Shown piece after piece: positions 17,281 to 25,131 of a stretch of 44,521 nt of DNA. The notes under the pieces were generated by a model. The model was not told the origin of the DNA and searched no databases. It was given only the letters and a program-made list of their open reading frames with translations. The stretch comes from a virus: the IMG/VR virus record IMGVR_UViG_3300032896_000441, positions 1-44,521 of that record. One strand, given 5' to 3'. The first letter of the stretch is position 1; each line of letters opens with the position of its first letter. Position numbers and translations under genes: made by a program.

Positions 17281-17705
17281 GCGCCGGCTCCGTTGACCAG
17301 GTAGCCGAGCAGGTCCTGCGCCCACTCGCTGACCTTGCTGGCCGGCGGAACGGGGGCGGGGTCGCGCTTCGGCATGCCGCGAGCGCCTCGCTTCAGGTAC
17401 GCGGCGGCGGGCGAGTCGGAGAGCAGGGTGACGCTCTCCTCGGTGATTCGCTCGGCGCCGGGCTTCGTGAGGCTGTCCAGGAGGCCGGCGGTGTCGACGA
17501 GGATCCGGCTGCTGCCCTTCGCGCGGACCGTGGAGGGGTCGAGCGCGGCCCAGGTCCCGAACCCGGCGGTCGCGAACACCTCCTCCTCGTAGGCGCGGAG
17601 TTCGCCGGCGAGGAGCTGCAGCAGCGGGCGGGGCTGGTCGACACGGTCGAAGATGTCGCCGAGGAACCGCTCGGCGGCCCGGGTGTCCACGTCGATGTCG
17701 ATCAC
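17277..17705 (-). CDS. Virion morphogenesis protein (Mu gpG-like, tail completion)
   Basis: The 142-residue protein resembles the phage virion morphogenesis family: helical start (AERFLGDIFDRVDQP), then FATAGFGTWAALDPSTVRAKG and ILVDTAGLLDSLTKPGAE, the typical 'W..L...T...K....L..TG.L..S' pattern. It is thought to help join head and tail. GTG 17705 follows the upstream TGA by one base. Confidence 0.78.
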   Translation of the reverse strand: MIDIDVDTRAAERFLGDIFDRVDQPRPLLQLLAGELRAYEEEVFATAGFGTWAALDPSTVRAKGSSRILVDTAGLLDSLTKPGAERITEESVTLLSDSPAAAYLKRGARGMPKRDPAPVPPASKVSEWAQDLLGYLVNGAGA

Positions 17706-17706
17706 G

Positions 17707-18147
17707 TCAGCACCTCCGTCTCGGGTCGGCCGGGTCGGGGAACCGCTCGGCGGGCGGGAAGTCGCCGACCGGCCCGAGAGCCGGGGTGGCGCCGTCCTCG
17801 CCGTTCTCGCCGAGCGGGATCGCCTGCAGCTGGGCGAGCGCGCGCAGGTAGCGGCGCTCGAGGAACGCGGCACGGCCGAGGTCGCCCGGGCCTTGCTGTT
17901 CGGGGAACAGCGCGGCCTCGAGCTGCGCGGCCGTGCCAAGGGTGATGCACCAGACGGCCAGATCGTGGCGGGGTCCCGGGTCGGGATTGGCCCCGGCCAG
18001 GGGGATCACCTCCGTGGCGATCCCCCTGACCGTCTCCTCGAACAGCGTGGATTCCTCTGTCTCGCTGTCGAGCAGCTGCGGTGCGCGGGCCAGGAGCAGG
18101 GCGCTGACCTGGTCCTTGCTCACCGCGGCCGCGATGCCGTCGAGCAC
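17707..18147 (-). CDS. Head-tail connector candidate
   Basis: This mostly helical 146-residue protein starts at GTG 18147, one base after the upstream TGA (TGACGTG, the same junction as in the next gene). It lies between the capsid genes and the gpG-like gene, where gp15/gp6-type adaptors are found. The region DLAVWCITLGTAAQLEAALF followed by LERRYLRALAQLQAI is adaptor-like. No firm family match. Confidence 0.6.
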   Translation of the reverse strand: MLDGIAAAVSKDQVSALLLARAPQLLDSETEESTLFEETVRGIATEVIPLAGANPDPGPRHDLAVWCITLGTAAQLEAALFPEQQGPGDLGRAAFLERRYLRALAQLQAIPLGENGEDGATPALGPVGDFPPAERFPDPADPRRRC

Positions 18148-18148
18148 G

Positions 18149-18415
18149 TCAGCTCCGCTGCGACTTCGGCGGCTTGGGCAGCGGCGGGGGCGGCGGGTCG
18201 TCGGTCGACGTCCCGCCGGTGTTGGGCTGGCCGCCTCCCTCGCTGCCCTCGTCACCGGCCGGCGCGACCGGCACCGGCTTGTCCCCGACGGCTCCGAGGC
18301 TCAACAGCGTGGCGACGTGCTTCGCCAGCGCGTTGTCCGGGATCGGCTCGCCCTGGAGGACCTTGACCGTGCCGCTCTCGGTGCGGACGTAGGTCACGGG
18401 CGCGTGCCCGATCAC
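18149..18415 (-). CDS. Small head-region protein with proline-rich tail
   Basis: The protein has 88 residues. A short beta-type start (HAPVTYVRTESGTVKVLQGE) is followed by a helix and a disordered Gly/Pro-rich tail ending in a run of prolines. GTG 18415 overlaps the upstream stop. Proteins of this type next to the capsid gene are common but unassigned; they may decorate the head or act at the connector. Confidence 0.55.
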   Translation of the reverse strand: MIGHAPVTYVRTESGTVKVLQGEPIPDNALAKHVATLLSLGAVGDKPVPVAPAGDEGSEGGGQPNTGGTSTDDPPPPPLPKPPKSQRS

Positions 18416-19173
18416 GACGTCACCCCGCTCGTCGGCGGGGTGGCGCCGGCCAGGGTCTCCTGGAGCTGGGTGACGAGCCGCGGCCGCGCCTTGTCGCCCT
18501 TCTCCGCGCGCTCCTTGTCGAGGGCGACCTGGGCGCGGGTGACGTCGCCGTCAACCCAGGCGAGGACGTCGTCGATGCGGTCCGTCAGCGGCTGGGCCGG
18601 CGGGACGGGGCTCGTCGACGTGATGTCTCCGGCGGCGGCCGCGGCGGCCAGGGCCGCCTCGTCGAGCTCGCTCGGCGTGGCCGCGGCGGCCGCGGCCGTC
18701 TGGTCGTCCTTCAGCTGCCGCTCGGCGGCGTCGACGGCGGCCTGGTCGGCCGGGGTCGCCGGCGTCGTGGGCTCCGTCCCGGGGGCACTCGATCCGCCGA
18801 GCAGGTCGAGGACCTCCTGGCGGGCCTCGGAGCCGCGGTTGAGCTCGCCGGCGAGGAGCAGCGACGTGACGTCGATGCCCTCGGCCGCGGCCTTGGCGAT
18901 CGCGCCCTCGACGTCGCTGACCGACGCGGAGCGCATCCAGTCGTTGAGCTCGTCCTGCTCCAGGTCGTCGAGGTCCTCCATGGCGAAGACGTCGAGCACG
19001 CCGTGGCGCTGCAGCTGGCTGGGGTCGTCGACGAAGGCGCCGTGGCGCTGGCCGCGCTCGAAGTCCTCGCCGTCGATCGTGATCGTGTCGCCGCGGCGCG
19101 CGAGGCGCTCGGAGCCGTTCTCCCGGGCGTAGGAGAACAGCGCGTGGGCGATGGTGACGGTGTGCTCAGCCAT
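18412..19173 (-). CDS. Head-region protein of unknown function
   Basis: The 253-residue protein starts eight bases inside the capsid gene end. Residues 1-55 are beta-rich (TVTIAHALFSYARENGSERL, RGDTITIDGEDFERG). Residues 80-130 are an acidic helical part, and the C-terminal half is Ala/Thr-rich with a likely coiled coil. It could be a head-completion or scaffold-like factor. I recognise no family. Confidence 0.6.
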   Translation of the reverse strand: MAEHTVTIAHALFSYARENGSERLARRGDTITIDGEDFERGQRHGAFVDDPSQLQRHGVLDVFAMEDLDDLEQDELNDWMRSASVSDVEGAIAKAAAEGIDVTSLLLAGELNRGSEARQEVLDLLGGSSAPGTEPTTPATPADQAAVDAAERQLKDDQTAAAAAATPSELDEAALAAAAAAGDITSTSPVPPAQPLTDRIDDVLAWVDGDVTRAQVALDKERAEKGDKARPRLVTQLQETLAGATPPTSGVTS

Positions 19174-20071
19174 CGAGCCCCGTCACCTTCTTGATCGCGT
19201 ACGGGTTGGTGACGTACATGACCGGCCGCACCGAGGACTGGACGAGGGTCTTCTCGTTCTTCACGATGCGGTCGGTCTCGGTGCGCAGCGGCTGCTCGAC
19301 GCGCATCTCGCCGACCTGCTGCGACGCGACGGCGTAGCCGGTGCCGTTGGGGACCCGGTTGGAGCTGAAGACCTCCTTGATCTTCATCGACTCGAGCACC
19401 TGGGCGAGCTTGTCTCCGTACGTCACGACCAGCTGGTAGTGCTGGGTCGGGTTGATGATCCAGGTGTCGTACTGGACGCCCAGCTCGTCCTGGTCAGCGA
19501 TGAGCTGCGCCTTGGCGAAGTCGGCGGCCGGCCACAGGGTGTTGTTGGTCTGCGACGAGCCGCCGGTGACGACGTTGCCCCAGTCGTTGCCGACGAAGGT
19601 GCCGGCGCCACCGAGGGCGGTGATCGCGGCCTCGAGCTCGGCGATCGCGCGGGTGTTGACCTTGCGCACGATCGTGTTGGCCAGCAGGGTGACCTGGTTG
19701 TTGAAGTGGCTGACGTCGTTGCGGTCGCGCGCCTCGTCGAAGACGTAGAACTTGCCGCCGTACTTCTCGACCTCGGCGACCTTCGGCGCCCGCCGGCTGG
19801 AGCCCACGATGGGGAACTCCTGGCCGGGCATGACGCGCTCGACGTCGCGGTCGAGGTAGAGCTCGTTGAGGACGGCCTGGTCGTAGATCACGGCGCCGCC
19901 GACCACGGTTCCGCCCTGGGCGAAGATCCGGGTAACGATGAAGTTCTGCAGCGTCATGTCGGCGATGCGGCGGGTGATGCGGGTGGGCTGCTTCAGCGCC
20001 GTGTCGACGGTGAGCGTGTCCCCGGTGACGACCGGCGGGCCGAGCGGGTAGGTGACGGGTGCGGTTCCCAT
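19166..20071 (-). CDS. Major capsid protein
   Basis: The 301-residue protein lies directly after the decoration gene and before the connector genes. It matches the actinophage capsid style: an N-terminal segment (YPLGPPVVTGDTLTVD), TRITRRIADMTLQNFIVTRIF, and the YGGKFYVFDEARDRND region followed by helices with NTIVRKVNTRAIAELE (spine-helix-like). It forms the icosahedral shell with an HK97-type fold expected. The start ATG 20071 has GGAG upstream. Confidence 0.85.
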   Translation of the reverse strand: MGTAPVTYPLGPPVVTGDTLTVDTALKQPTRITRRIADMTLQNFIVTRIFAQGGTVVGGAVIYDQAVLNELYLDRDVERVMPGQEFPIVGSSRRAPKVAEVEKYGGKFYVFDEARDRNDVSHFNNQVTLLANTIVRKVNTRAIAELEAAITALGGAGTFVGNDWGNVVTGGSSQTNNTLWPAADFAKAQLIADQDELGVQYDTWIINPTQHYQLVVTYGDKLAQVLESMKIKEVFSSNRVPNGTGYAVASQQVGEMRVEQPLRTETDRIVKNEKTLVQSSVRPVMYVTNPYAIKKVTGLDG

Positions 20072-20090
20072 GAAGGTTGTTCTCCTGCTC

Positions 20091-20465
20091 TCAGTAGAGG
20101 CTGATCTCGGCGTCGCCGCCGTTGACGGCGGCCGTGACGGCGTAGCCGACGGCGATACCGGCGGCCTTGGTGACGGCGGTGCCGTTGGCGCCCACCTCGA
20201 CCTCGGCGAAGGCCGCGATGTTGCCCCCGGCCGTGACGAAGGTGACGCGGCTGTTGCCGCGGTGGGTGCCGAGCGGCTTGCCGAGCGCGGCGTCCTGGGT
20301 GGACACGCCCATGGCGCGCCCGGCGGCGTCGGCGTGGGCCACGCTGATCAGGCCGCCGGTCCGGTTGCCCGAGATCTTCAGGAACCGCTTGCCGATCACG
20401 GCCGCGCTCGCGTGCACGGTCAGGTCGGCACCGGGCTCGTAGACCCCGTGGTTCTCGTTCGCCAT
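20091..20465 (-). CDS. Capsid decoration / cement protein (DUF2190-like)
   Basis: This 124-residue, almost all-beta protein sits between protease/scaffold and capsid. Short Gly/Ala/Val strands (KFLKISG-type, VTFVTAGGNIAAFAEVEVGA, GIAVGYAVTAA) fit the DUF2190/cement family that stabilises shells. The ATG at 20465 is one base from the protease stop. Confidence 0.75.
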   Translation of the reverse strand: MANENHGVYEPGADLTVHASAAVIGKRFLKISGNRTGGLISVAHADAAGRAMGVSTQDAALGKPLGTHRGNSRVTFVTAGGNIAAFAEVEVGANGTAVTKAAGIAVGYAVTAAVNGGDAEISLY

Positions 20466-20466
20466 G

Positions 20467-21831
20467 TCAGGCTCCCTTCACGGCCGGGGCCGGGTAGCCC
20501 GGGAACCAGCCGTCGTCGCTGGCGGAGGCCTCCGCCGAGGTGGCGTCGTGCCCGAGCTCCTCGATGGGCACGATCACGGGGGCGCTCTCGAGGTAGGCGC
20601 GGGTCTCGGCGGGGGCGCGGTCGTACTGCTGCTGCCAGGCCGCTCGGGCGGCCGGGGGGAACCGGTCGCGGTGCGCGTCCAGGAACGCCTCCCGGTCCTG
20701 GGTGCGGAGCCGCTCGGCGGCCTGGGCACCCAGCTGGGCGTTGCTCTGCGCGGTCTCCCAGGCGACGGTGGGCACGAGGGTGAAGCCCTCGGGCGCCGTC
20801 GCGGTGGTGGCCGCGCTGGTGGTGCTCGTGCCGGCGTCCTCGGCGCGCTCGGCGAGCGCCTCCGTGATCGCAGCCACGATGGTCTCGGCGTCCGCGGTCT
20901 CGGGGAAGCCGACCTGCTCACGCAGGGTTGCGATCTGCTCGTCGGTGAGATCCACGAGAGCAGCTCCTTCCGTTCTGTTGGACCCGGGCGCGGACGCGAC
21001 CGGGGGCTTGGGGGTGCCGCTGCGCGAAGCGCCGGCGGCTGCGGGCCGCTCGCCCTGCCAGGCGGCGCGGGCGGCGGGGTGGACCGTCTGCTCCAGGAGC
21101 GCGAGGTCGTGCGCGATCCGCGCGACCATCTCGTCGTCGTCCTCGTCGATCTCGTCCTCGGGAGCGACGGGCGGACTGCCCGCGGCCGGTCGAGTTCCGA
21201 CGCTGTCCGCGAGGCCGGCGGAGACCGCGGCCTCAGCGGTGTACCAGGTGCCGCGGCCGTTGTTGGCGAGCATCACCTGGCGCCACTGCTCGGCGGTGCC
21301 GCCGGCGCGGTAGGCGTAGACGCCGGCGTAGTTGGCGCTCTGCCCGTCGATCCACTCGGCTGCCGCGCGCAGCTCGTCGGCGTTGCCCCAGCCGCCGGTG
21401 GAGGCGTCGTGGAGCATGAGCTGGGAACCGGGGCACATCACGATCTCGTCGCCGGCGATCGCGATGACGGATGCCGCGGAGGCGGCCAGCCCGTCGACGA
21501 CGACGATGATCTTCGCGGTGTGGTTCCGCAGCAGGTTGGCGATCGCGATGCCGTCAGCGGCATGGCCGCCGGGCGAGTGGATCCGGACGTAGATGACGTC
21601 GTCGTCCATCGTGCGCAGGGCGTTGCTGACGGACTCGGCGTCGAAGCCTCGCCACCAGCCGCCCACGAGCCCGTAGAGCCACAGCTCGCCGACGGAGCCG
21701 GCAGGCGGGGCCTCGGTGGTCTCGTCGTCGACGGCGGCGGCGGCGACTCGGGAGCGGTCGCCGACGAGCATCTGGGCCTGGGCTGCCACCTGGTGCGGGG
21801 TGCGGATGGTGAGGAGTCCGGGCTGGGACAT
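20467..21831 (-). CDS. ClpP-like head maturation protease with scaffold-like C-terminus
   Basis: The protein has 454 residues. Residues 45-215 form a ClpP/SppA-type serine protease: HSPGGHAADG (85-94), catalytic S118 in GLAASAAS and H141 in MLHDAS, with D209 a possible third residue. The C-terminal half is disordered then helical (LTDEQIATLREQVGF) and probably serves as an internal scaffold. I prefer ATG 21831 because AAGGAGG lies just upstream; ATG 21864, in an ATGA overlap with the portal stop, would add 11 residues. It cleaves capsid-assembly proteins during head maturation. Confidence 0.88.
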   Translation of the reverse strand: MSQPGLLTIRTPHQVAAQAQMLVGDRSRVAAAAVDDETTEAPPAGSVGELWLYGLVGGWWRGFDAESVSNALRTMDDDVIYVRIHSPGGHAADGIAIANLLRNHTAKIIVVVDGLAASAASVIAIAGDEIVMCPGSQLMLHDASTGGWGNADELRAAAEWIDGQSANYAGVYAYRAGGTAEQWRQVMLANNGRGTWYTAEAAVSAGLADSVGTRPAAGSPPVAPEDEIDEDDDEMVARIAHDLALLEQTVHPAARAAWQGERPAAAGASRSGTPKPPVASAPGSNRTEGAALVDLTDEQIATLREQVGFPETADAETIVAAITEALAERAEDAGTSTTSAATTATAPEGFTLVPTVAWETAQSNAQLGAQAAERLRTQDREAFLDAHRDRFPPAARAAWQQQYDRAPAETRAYLESAPVIVPIEELGHDATSAEASASDDGWFPGYPAPAVKGA

Positions 21832-21860
21832 GTCGCCTCCTTGGCGGACGGTCGGGGTGG

Positions 21861-23111
21861 TCATGCGGCGGCCCGGCTCACGTGCTGGCGGAGGAAGGCG
21901 GCCAGGTCGTCGTCGTCCTCGAGACCGGCGGCCTTCCGGAGCAGGGAGATCTCGTCGTCGACCTCGGTGGCGGTGCCGATGGGCTCGAACACGATGAGCG
22001 GAGCGGGCTCGGTGCGGCCGAAGTTGATGTCGACCAGGTCCTCGACGACGTGGAAGTTCGAGGTGTCGGCGTAGTCGCCGGCGACGTGGTCGAGCGACTG
22101 CGTGAAGAAGTCCTTGAACGAGCTGCCGAGTGCCCAGGAGCCGGTCTGCGACCCGAGGTTGAGGAAGTGGGCGAGCACGGCGCGGGCGATCTGCTCGTCC
22201 TGGTATCGGACGAACTTCTCGGGGTCGAGGAGCTGGCCCTCGACGCCCTTCAGCGCGAGCTCGGCGCCGTGCGGTAGGGCCGCGCCGGAGTTGCTGCCAC
22301 CGCGGGCCTGGGTGGCGATCGCCTTGCCCTTCTCGAGGCTGGTCTCCTTCTCGGCCGCGGTGTAGACGGGGAGCCCGACGCTGTTCCGTTCGACGCCGAT
22401 CGACCAGTGGCGCAGCGCGCGGTCCTTCAGCAGCCAGTTCTTGTAGGCAGAGCGCAGCAGGCTGGTGCCGAGCCAGTTGCCGCCCTCGCGGTCGAGGACG
22501 TACGCCACGAGCCGGTTGACCGGGATCTTGCTGCCGCCGGCCCCGGTCATCACCGACATGGGCGCGTACTGCTCGATCGACACCAGGCCGCCGTCGCGGG
22601 CGACGTTGATCTGCGAGATCGACCGCTGCATCCGGGGCGCGAGCTTCCGGATCCGGGCACGGCCCTGCTCGTCGTAGCGGTAGACCTGCTCGAAGTACAT
22701 GTGGCCGAACGGCAGCATCAGCAGCGCCATCCGGGTGTGCTGGTTCCAGGAGAACCGGTCGCGGCCTCGGAGCCGGGCCTGGTTGTTGCCCTCGGACTCC
22801 TGGCCCTTGATCGGCAGGCCGAGGTTGCTGGCCACGAACTCGGTGACCTCGGGCCGGCAGCCGGTGCCGTCGACGGACCACCGGGTGCGCAGGATCGGCG
22901 AGGTGACGGCGCGGAGCACGGAGGACACCTGCGCGTCCTGCCGGCGCATCTTGTCGAAGATCGGGATCGAAAGCGGCCAGACGAGCTCGGGGGTGTCCTC
23001 GTTGCTGAGGTCGTTCCAGAAGCCGCGGCCGCCAACGGTGTCGTCGTGGGCGTAGCCCTTCTCGCGGACGGCGACGGGCGAGGGGGCCGGCTCGGTGGTC
23101 GTCTCGGTCAT
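21861..23111 (-). CDS. Portal protein (DUF935-like)
   Basis: The 416-residue portal would form the dodecameric vertex through which DNA enters and leaves. Recognisable segments are VSSVLRAVTSPILRTRWSVD, the MPFGHMYFEQVYRYDE region, and HFLNLGSQTGSWALGSSFKDFF, which is typical of Mu gp29-like (DUF935) portals. The ATG 23111 has AGGAGG close upstream. Unlike its neighbours it does not overlap the preceding late gene, because a plus-strand cassette separates it from the terminase. Confidence 0.88.
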   Translation of the reverse strand: MTETTTEPAPSPVAVREKGYAHDDTVGGRGFWNDLSNEDTPELVWPLSIPIFDKMRRQDAQVSSVLRAVTSPILRTRWSVDGTGCRPEVTEFVASNLGLPIKGQESEGNNQARLRGRDRFSWNQHTRMALLMLPFGHMYFEQVYRYDEQGRARIRKLAPRMQRSISQINVARDGGLVSIEQYAPMSVMTGAGGSKIPVNRLVAYVLDREGGNWLGTSLLRSAYKNWLLKDRALRHWSIGVERNSVGLPVYTAAEKETSLEKGKAIATQARGGSNSGAALPHGAELALKGVEGQLLDPEKFVRYQDEQIARAVLAHFLNLGSQTGSWALGSSFKDFFTQSLDHVAGDYADTSNFHVVEDLVDINFGRTEPAPLIVFEPIGTATEVDDEISLLRKAAGLEDDDDLAAFLRQHVSRAAA

Positions 23112-23144
23112 CGGACCTCCTCTCGGTGAGGGCGCGGCCCGCTA

Positions 23145-23168
23145 CCGTGGGTGTACGTACACCTACGG
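23145..23168. promoter_or_regulatory. 24-bp palindrome, operator candidate
   Basis: The two 12-base arms (23145-23156 and 23157-23168) are reverse complements except for one position, with a perfect GGTGTACGTACACC core. It lies between the portal start (minus, 23111) and the plus-strand gene at 23186. A TACCGT hexamer that could be a plus-strand -10 overlaps its left edge (23143-23148). The RHH protein encoded just downstream is a natural candidate ligand (inference). Confidence 0.7.
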
Positions 23169-23185
23169 CGGGATGGGACACGGGG

Positions 23186-23419
23186 ATGGACGAGGAGGCG
23201 GCGAGCACCGCTGGCCGGCGGTCGCTGGACGCGGACTTGGCGAGCGACGCCGCGGCGAAAGCGAAGACCCCGACGGCGAATCTGCACGCGGTCGAGCTGC
23301 ACCGGGAGGCGGCTGCGTGGTGGCGGCGGGCGGGCGACGCGCGCCTGGTCGAGCGGCACGAGACGTGGGCGAAGCTGCACGCTCAGCTGGCCGCGAGGCT
23401 CGGCGACGACGAGGGCTAG
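23186..23419 (+). CDS. Small helical protein, first gene of inserted plus-strand cassette
   Basis: The protein has 77 residues, mainly helical and charged, with a HREAAAWWRRAGDARLVERHE segment that could be a helical hairpin. Start ATG 23186 follows a G-rich stretch (GGGATGGGACACGGGG). It lies head-to-head with the portal gene and five bases before the RHH gene, so the two are cotranscribed. Function unknown: it may be a partner of the RHH protein, such as in a toxin-antitoxin-like pair, but nothing proves this. Confidence 0.6.
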   Translation: MDEEAASTAGRRSLDADLASDAAAKAKTPTANLHAVELHREAAAWWRRAGDARLVERHETWAKLHAQLAARLGDDEG

Positions 23420-23424
23420 GCACA

Positions 23425-23616
23425 ATGGCCGCCATGACGCCGCCGAACCAGCCGAAGACCCAGCACCGGAGCATCCGGGTCCCTGACGAGCGGTGGGCGA
23501 GAGCGAAGGCGAAGGCTGCCGCTGACGGGACGACGATCAGCGCCGTGTTCAACGCGTTCCTGGACGAGTACGCGCCGCCGTCAGAAGCCGACGGTGTTGA
23601 CGTCGAACTGACCTGA
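23425..23616 (+). CDS. Ribbon-helix-helix (Arc/CopG-like) DNA-binding protein
   Basis: The protein has 63 residues. After a short N-terminal arm, HRSIRVPDERW forms the beta ribbon, and WARAKAKAAADGTTISAVFNAFL gives the two helices of an RHH repressor. It overlaps the end of the large terminase gene tail-to-tail by 36 bp. A second ATG at 23434 is possible. It could autoregulate through the palindrome at 23145-23168, since RHH dimers bind short palindromes near their own promoters. Confidence 0.75.
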   Translation: MAAMTPPNQPKTQHRSIRVPDERWARAKAKAAADGTTISAVFNAFLDEYAPPSEADGVDVELT

Positions 23617-25131
23617 CCCGGGCGTCTTCCCCTGGCGCTCCTCGTCGAGTGCCTCGGGGTCCGGCGGCGGCTCCTTGGCGTCGGTCAGGATGTCGAGCGC
23701 CTCAGCTGCCCAGCATCCGCCGAGGAACGCGGAGACGTCGGCGGCGACTGCGCGGCGGAGGGTCGTGGTGCCGCGGACGGTTCGGACGCTGGCTTCGGCG
23801 AGGGCGGACGTGAGGACGCTCCCGCCGCGGTGGACGAGGTCGGGCAGTCCCTCGTTGGGGTCCGCCTCGACGATGACGTCGTGCATGTTGCCCCAGGCGC
23901 GGGTGACTTCCTCGACGGTGAGGAGGTGCACGGGCACGCCCTCATCCATGATCGGCCCGACGAGGTTGTTCGCCGGCGACATCGGGTCGATCGCGACGCC
24001 CAGGCTGTCGTGCTTCTCGTGGAGCCGCGCGATCTCCTTAACGGTCCACTGCGTGCCGGGCTCGTTCTTGATGCACTCGATGTGCTTACGCCCGTCGGCG
24101 CGCCGGCCGGCGACGGTGATCGAGGACCGCATCCGGTCCCACTTGGTCTCGATGGTGAAGACGACCTTGCCGACGATCGTCGAGTCCTTGTCCTGGGCGC
24201 GCTCCCAGCGCATCCGCGGGATGATCCAGTCCTCGCCTTCCTCGCGGGGGTAGTCGCCGATCCCGAGGTGCTCGTGGCCGAACTTCTCGAGGGAGAGCCG
24301 GCCCAGCTCGCTCTCCATGTAGCTCGCCGTCATGCGGCGCCCGAAGGCGGGGTTGACCAGCGCCCAGGTCCTCGGCGACGTGGGGTCGTCTTCGTCTGCG
24401 GCGACCCACCGGTAGGCGACCATCCGGCTTGCGCGCTTCTCGGAGCGACGGACCATGCGGCCGAGGACGACGGAGCGGCTGTTGCCGGCGTTCCCTCCCC
24501 ACCACAGTTGAGGGTTGGGGCGGGCGCTGAGGGTGGGTCCGAGAGCGGCGATGTGGTCGTCGGTGATCTCCTGCGCCTCGTCGAGGATGACGCAGTCGCC
24601 CGTGAGGCCGCGGCCGCCGCCGGCCGTGCGGGTGCGGAACTTGACCATCTGGCCGGTCCACAGGGTGATGGACAGCTGGCCGTTGGTGCGGCGGAAGCCG
24701 CTGGTGCGGCCGTCGTTGACGACCTGCTCGTGCAGGACGGGATCGGACCGGATCAGCCCTTCGATGCGCTCGAAGGCGTTCTTGGCGGTGTCGCCCTCGT
24801 GGGCTGAGTAGACGATCAGCTGCTCACCGAACAGGAACAGGCCAGCGAGCACGCGGGCCTCGAACACCACGCTCTTGCCGTTCTGGCGGCTGAGCTCAAC
24901 GAGCACGTCATCGGCGGCCCAGCGCTCGGCCGGGTTGCCGGCGGCGTCGTACCCGTCGACGATCGCGCAGCCGTCGATCAGGAAGTTGCGTTGCCACTCA
25001 TCGAGGTCGAGGCCGATGCGGTCGCACAGCTCGACGGCCTCGTCGCCCCGGGAGTACTTCGTGTCGGGCACCCACAGCCGGTGGGTCGGGTCCTGGGACC
25101 CGAGGATGTGCTCAGGAGGTGCGACGGCCAC
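23581..25131 (-). CDS. terL: Terminase large subunit
   Basis: The 516-residue protein is the ATP-driven DNA-packaging motor and nuclease. The Walker A-like motif is SRQNGKS (81-87) and Walker B is VILDEA (181-186). The C-terminal nuclease region includes the AIDPMSP motif with conserved Asp. GTG 25131 lies 20 bases inside the small-subunit gene. The order small terminase, large terminase, portal, protease, capsid is standard. Its 3' end overlaps the plus-strand RHH gene. Confidence 0.93.
   Translation of the reverse strand: MAVAPPEHILGSQDPTHRLWVPDTKYSRGDEAVELCDRIGLDLDEWQRNFLIDGCAIVDGYDAAGNPAERWAADDVLVELSRQNGKSVVFEARVLAGLFLFGEQLIVYSAHEGDTAKNAFERIEGLIRSDPVLHEQVVNDGRTSGFRRTNGQLSITLWTGQMVKFRTRTAGGGRGLTGDCVILDEAQEITDDHIAALGPTLSARPNPQLWWGGNAGNSRSVVLGRMVRRSEKRASRMVAYRWVAADEDDPTSPRTWALVNPAFGRRMTASYMESELGRLSLEKFGHEHLGIGDYPREEGEDWIIPRMRWERAQDKDSTIVGKVVFTIETKWDRMRSSITVAGRRADGRKHIECIKNEPGTQWTVKEIARLHEKHDSLGVAIDPMSPANNLVGPIMDEGVPVHLLTVEEVTRAWGNMHDVIVEADPNEGLPDLVHRGGSVLTSALAEASVRTVRGTTTLRRAVAADVSAFLGGCWAAEALDILTDAKEPPPDPEALDEERQGKTPGSGQFDVNTVGF

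Noticed and set aside
21864-23208. Upstream extension of the protease frame through the portal region
   Set aside because: The frame is open by chance through the portal gene; the translated part is Arg/Pro-rich shadow. The portal in the other frame has clear family features, and strong starts lie at 21831 and 21864.
23145-23616. A confirmed toxin-antitoxin pair
   Set aside because: The RHH gene is second and the 77-residue partner has no recognised toxin motif. Only the layout suggests it, so I kept it as a hypothesis.
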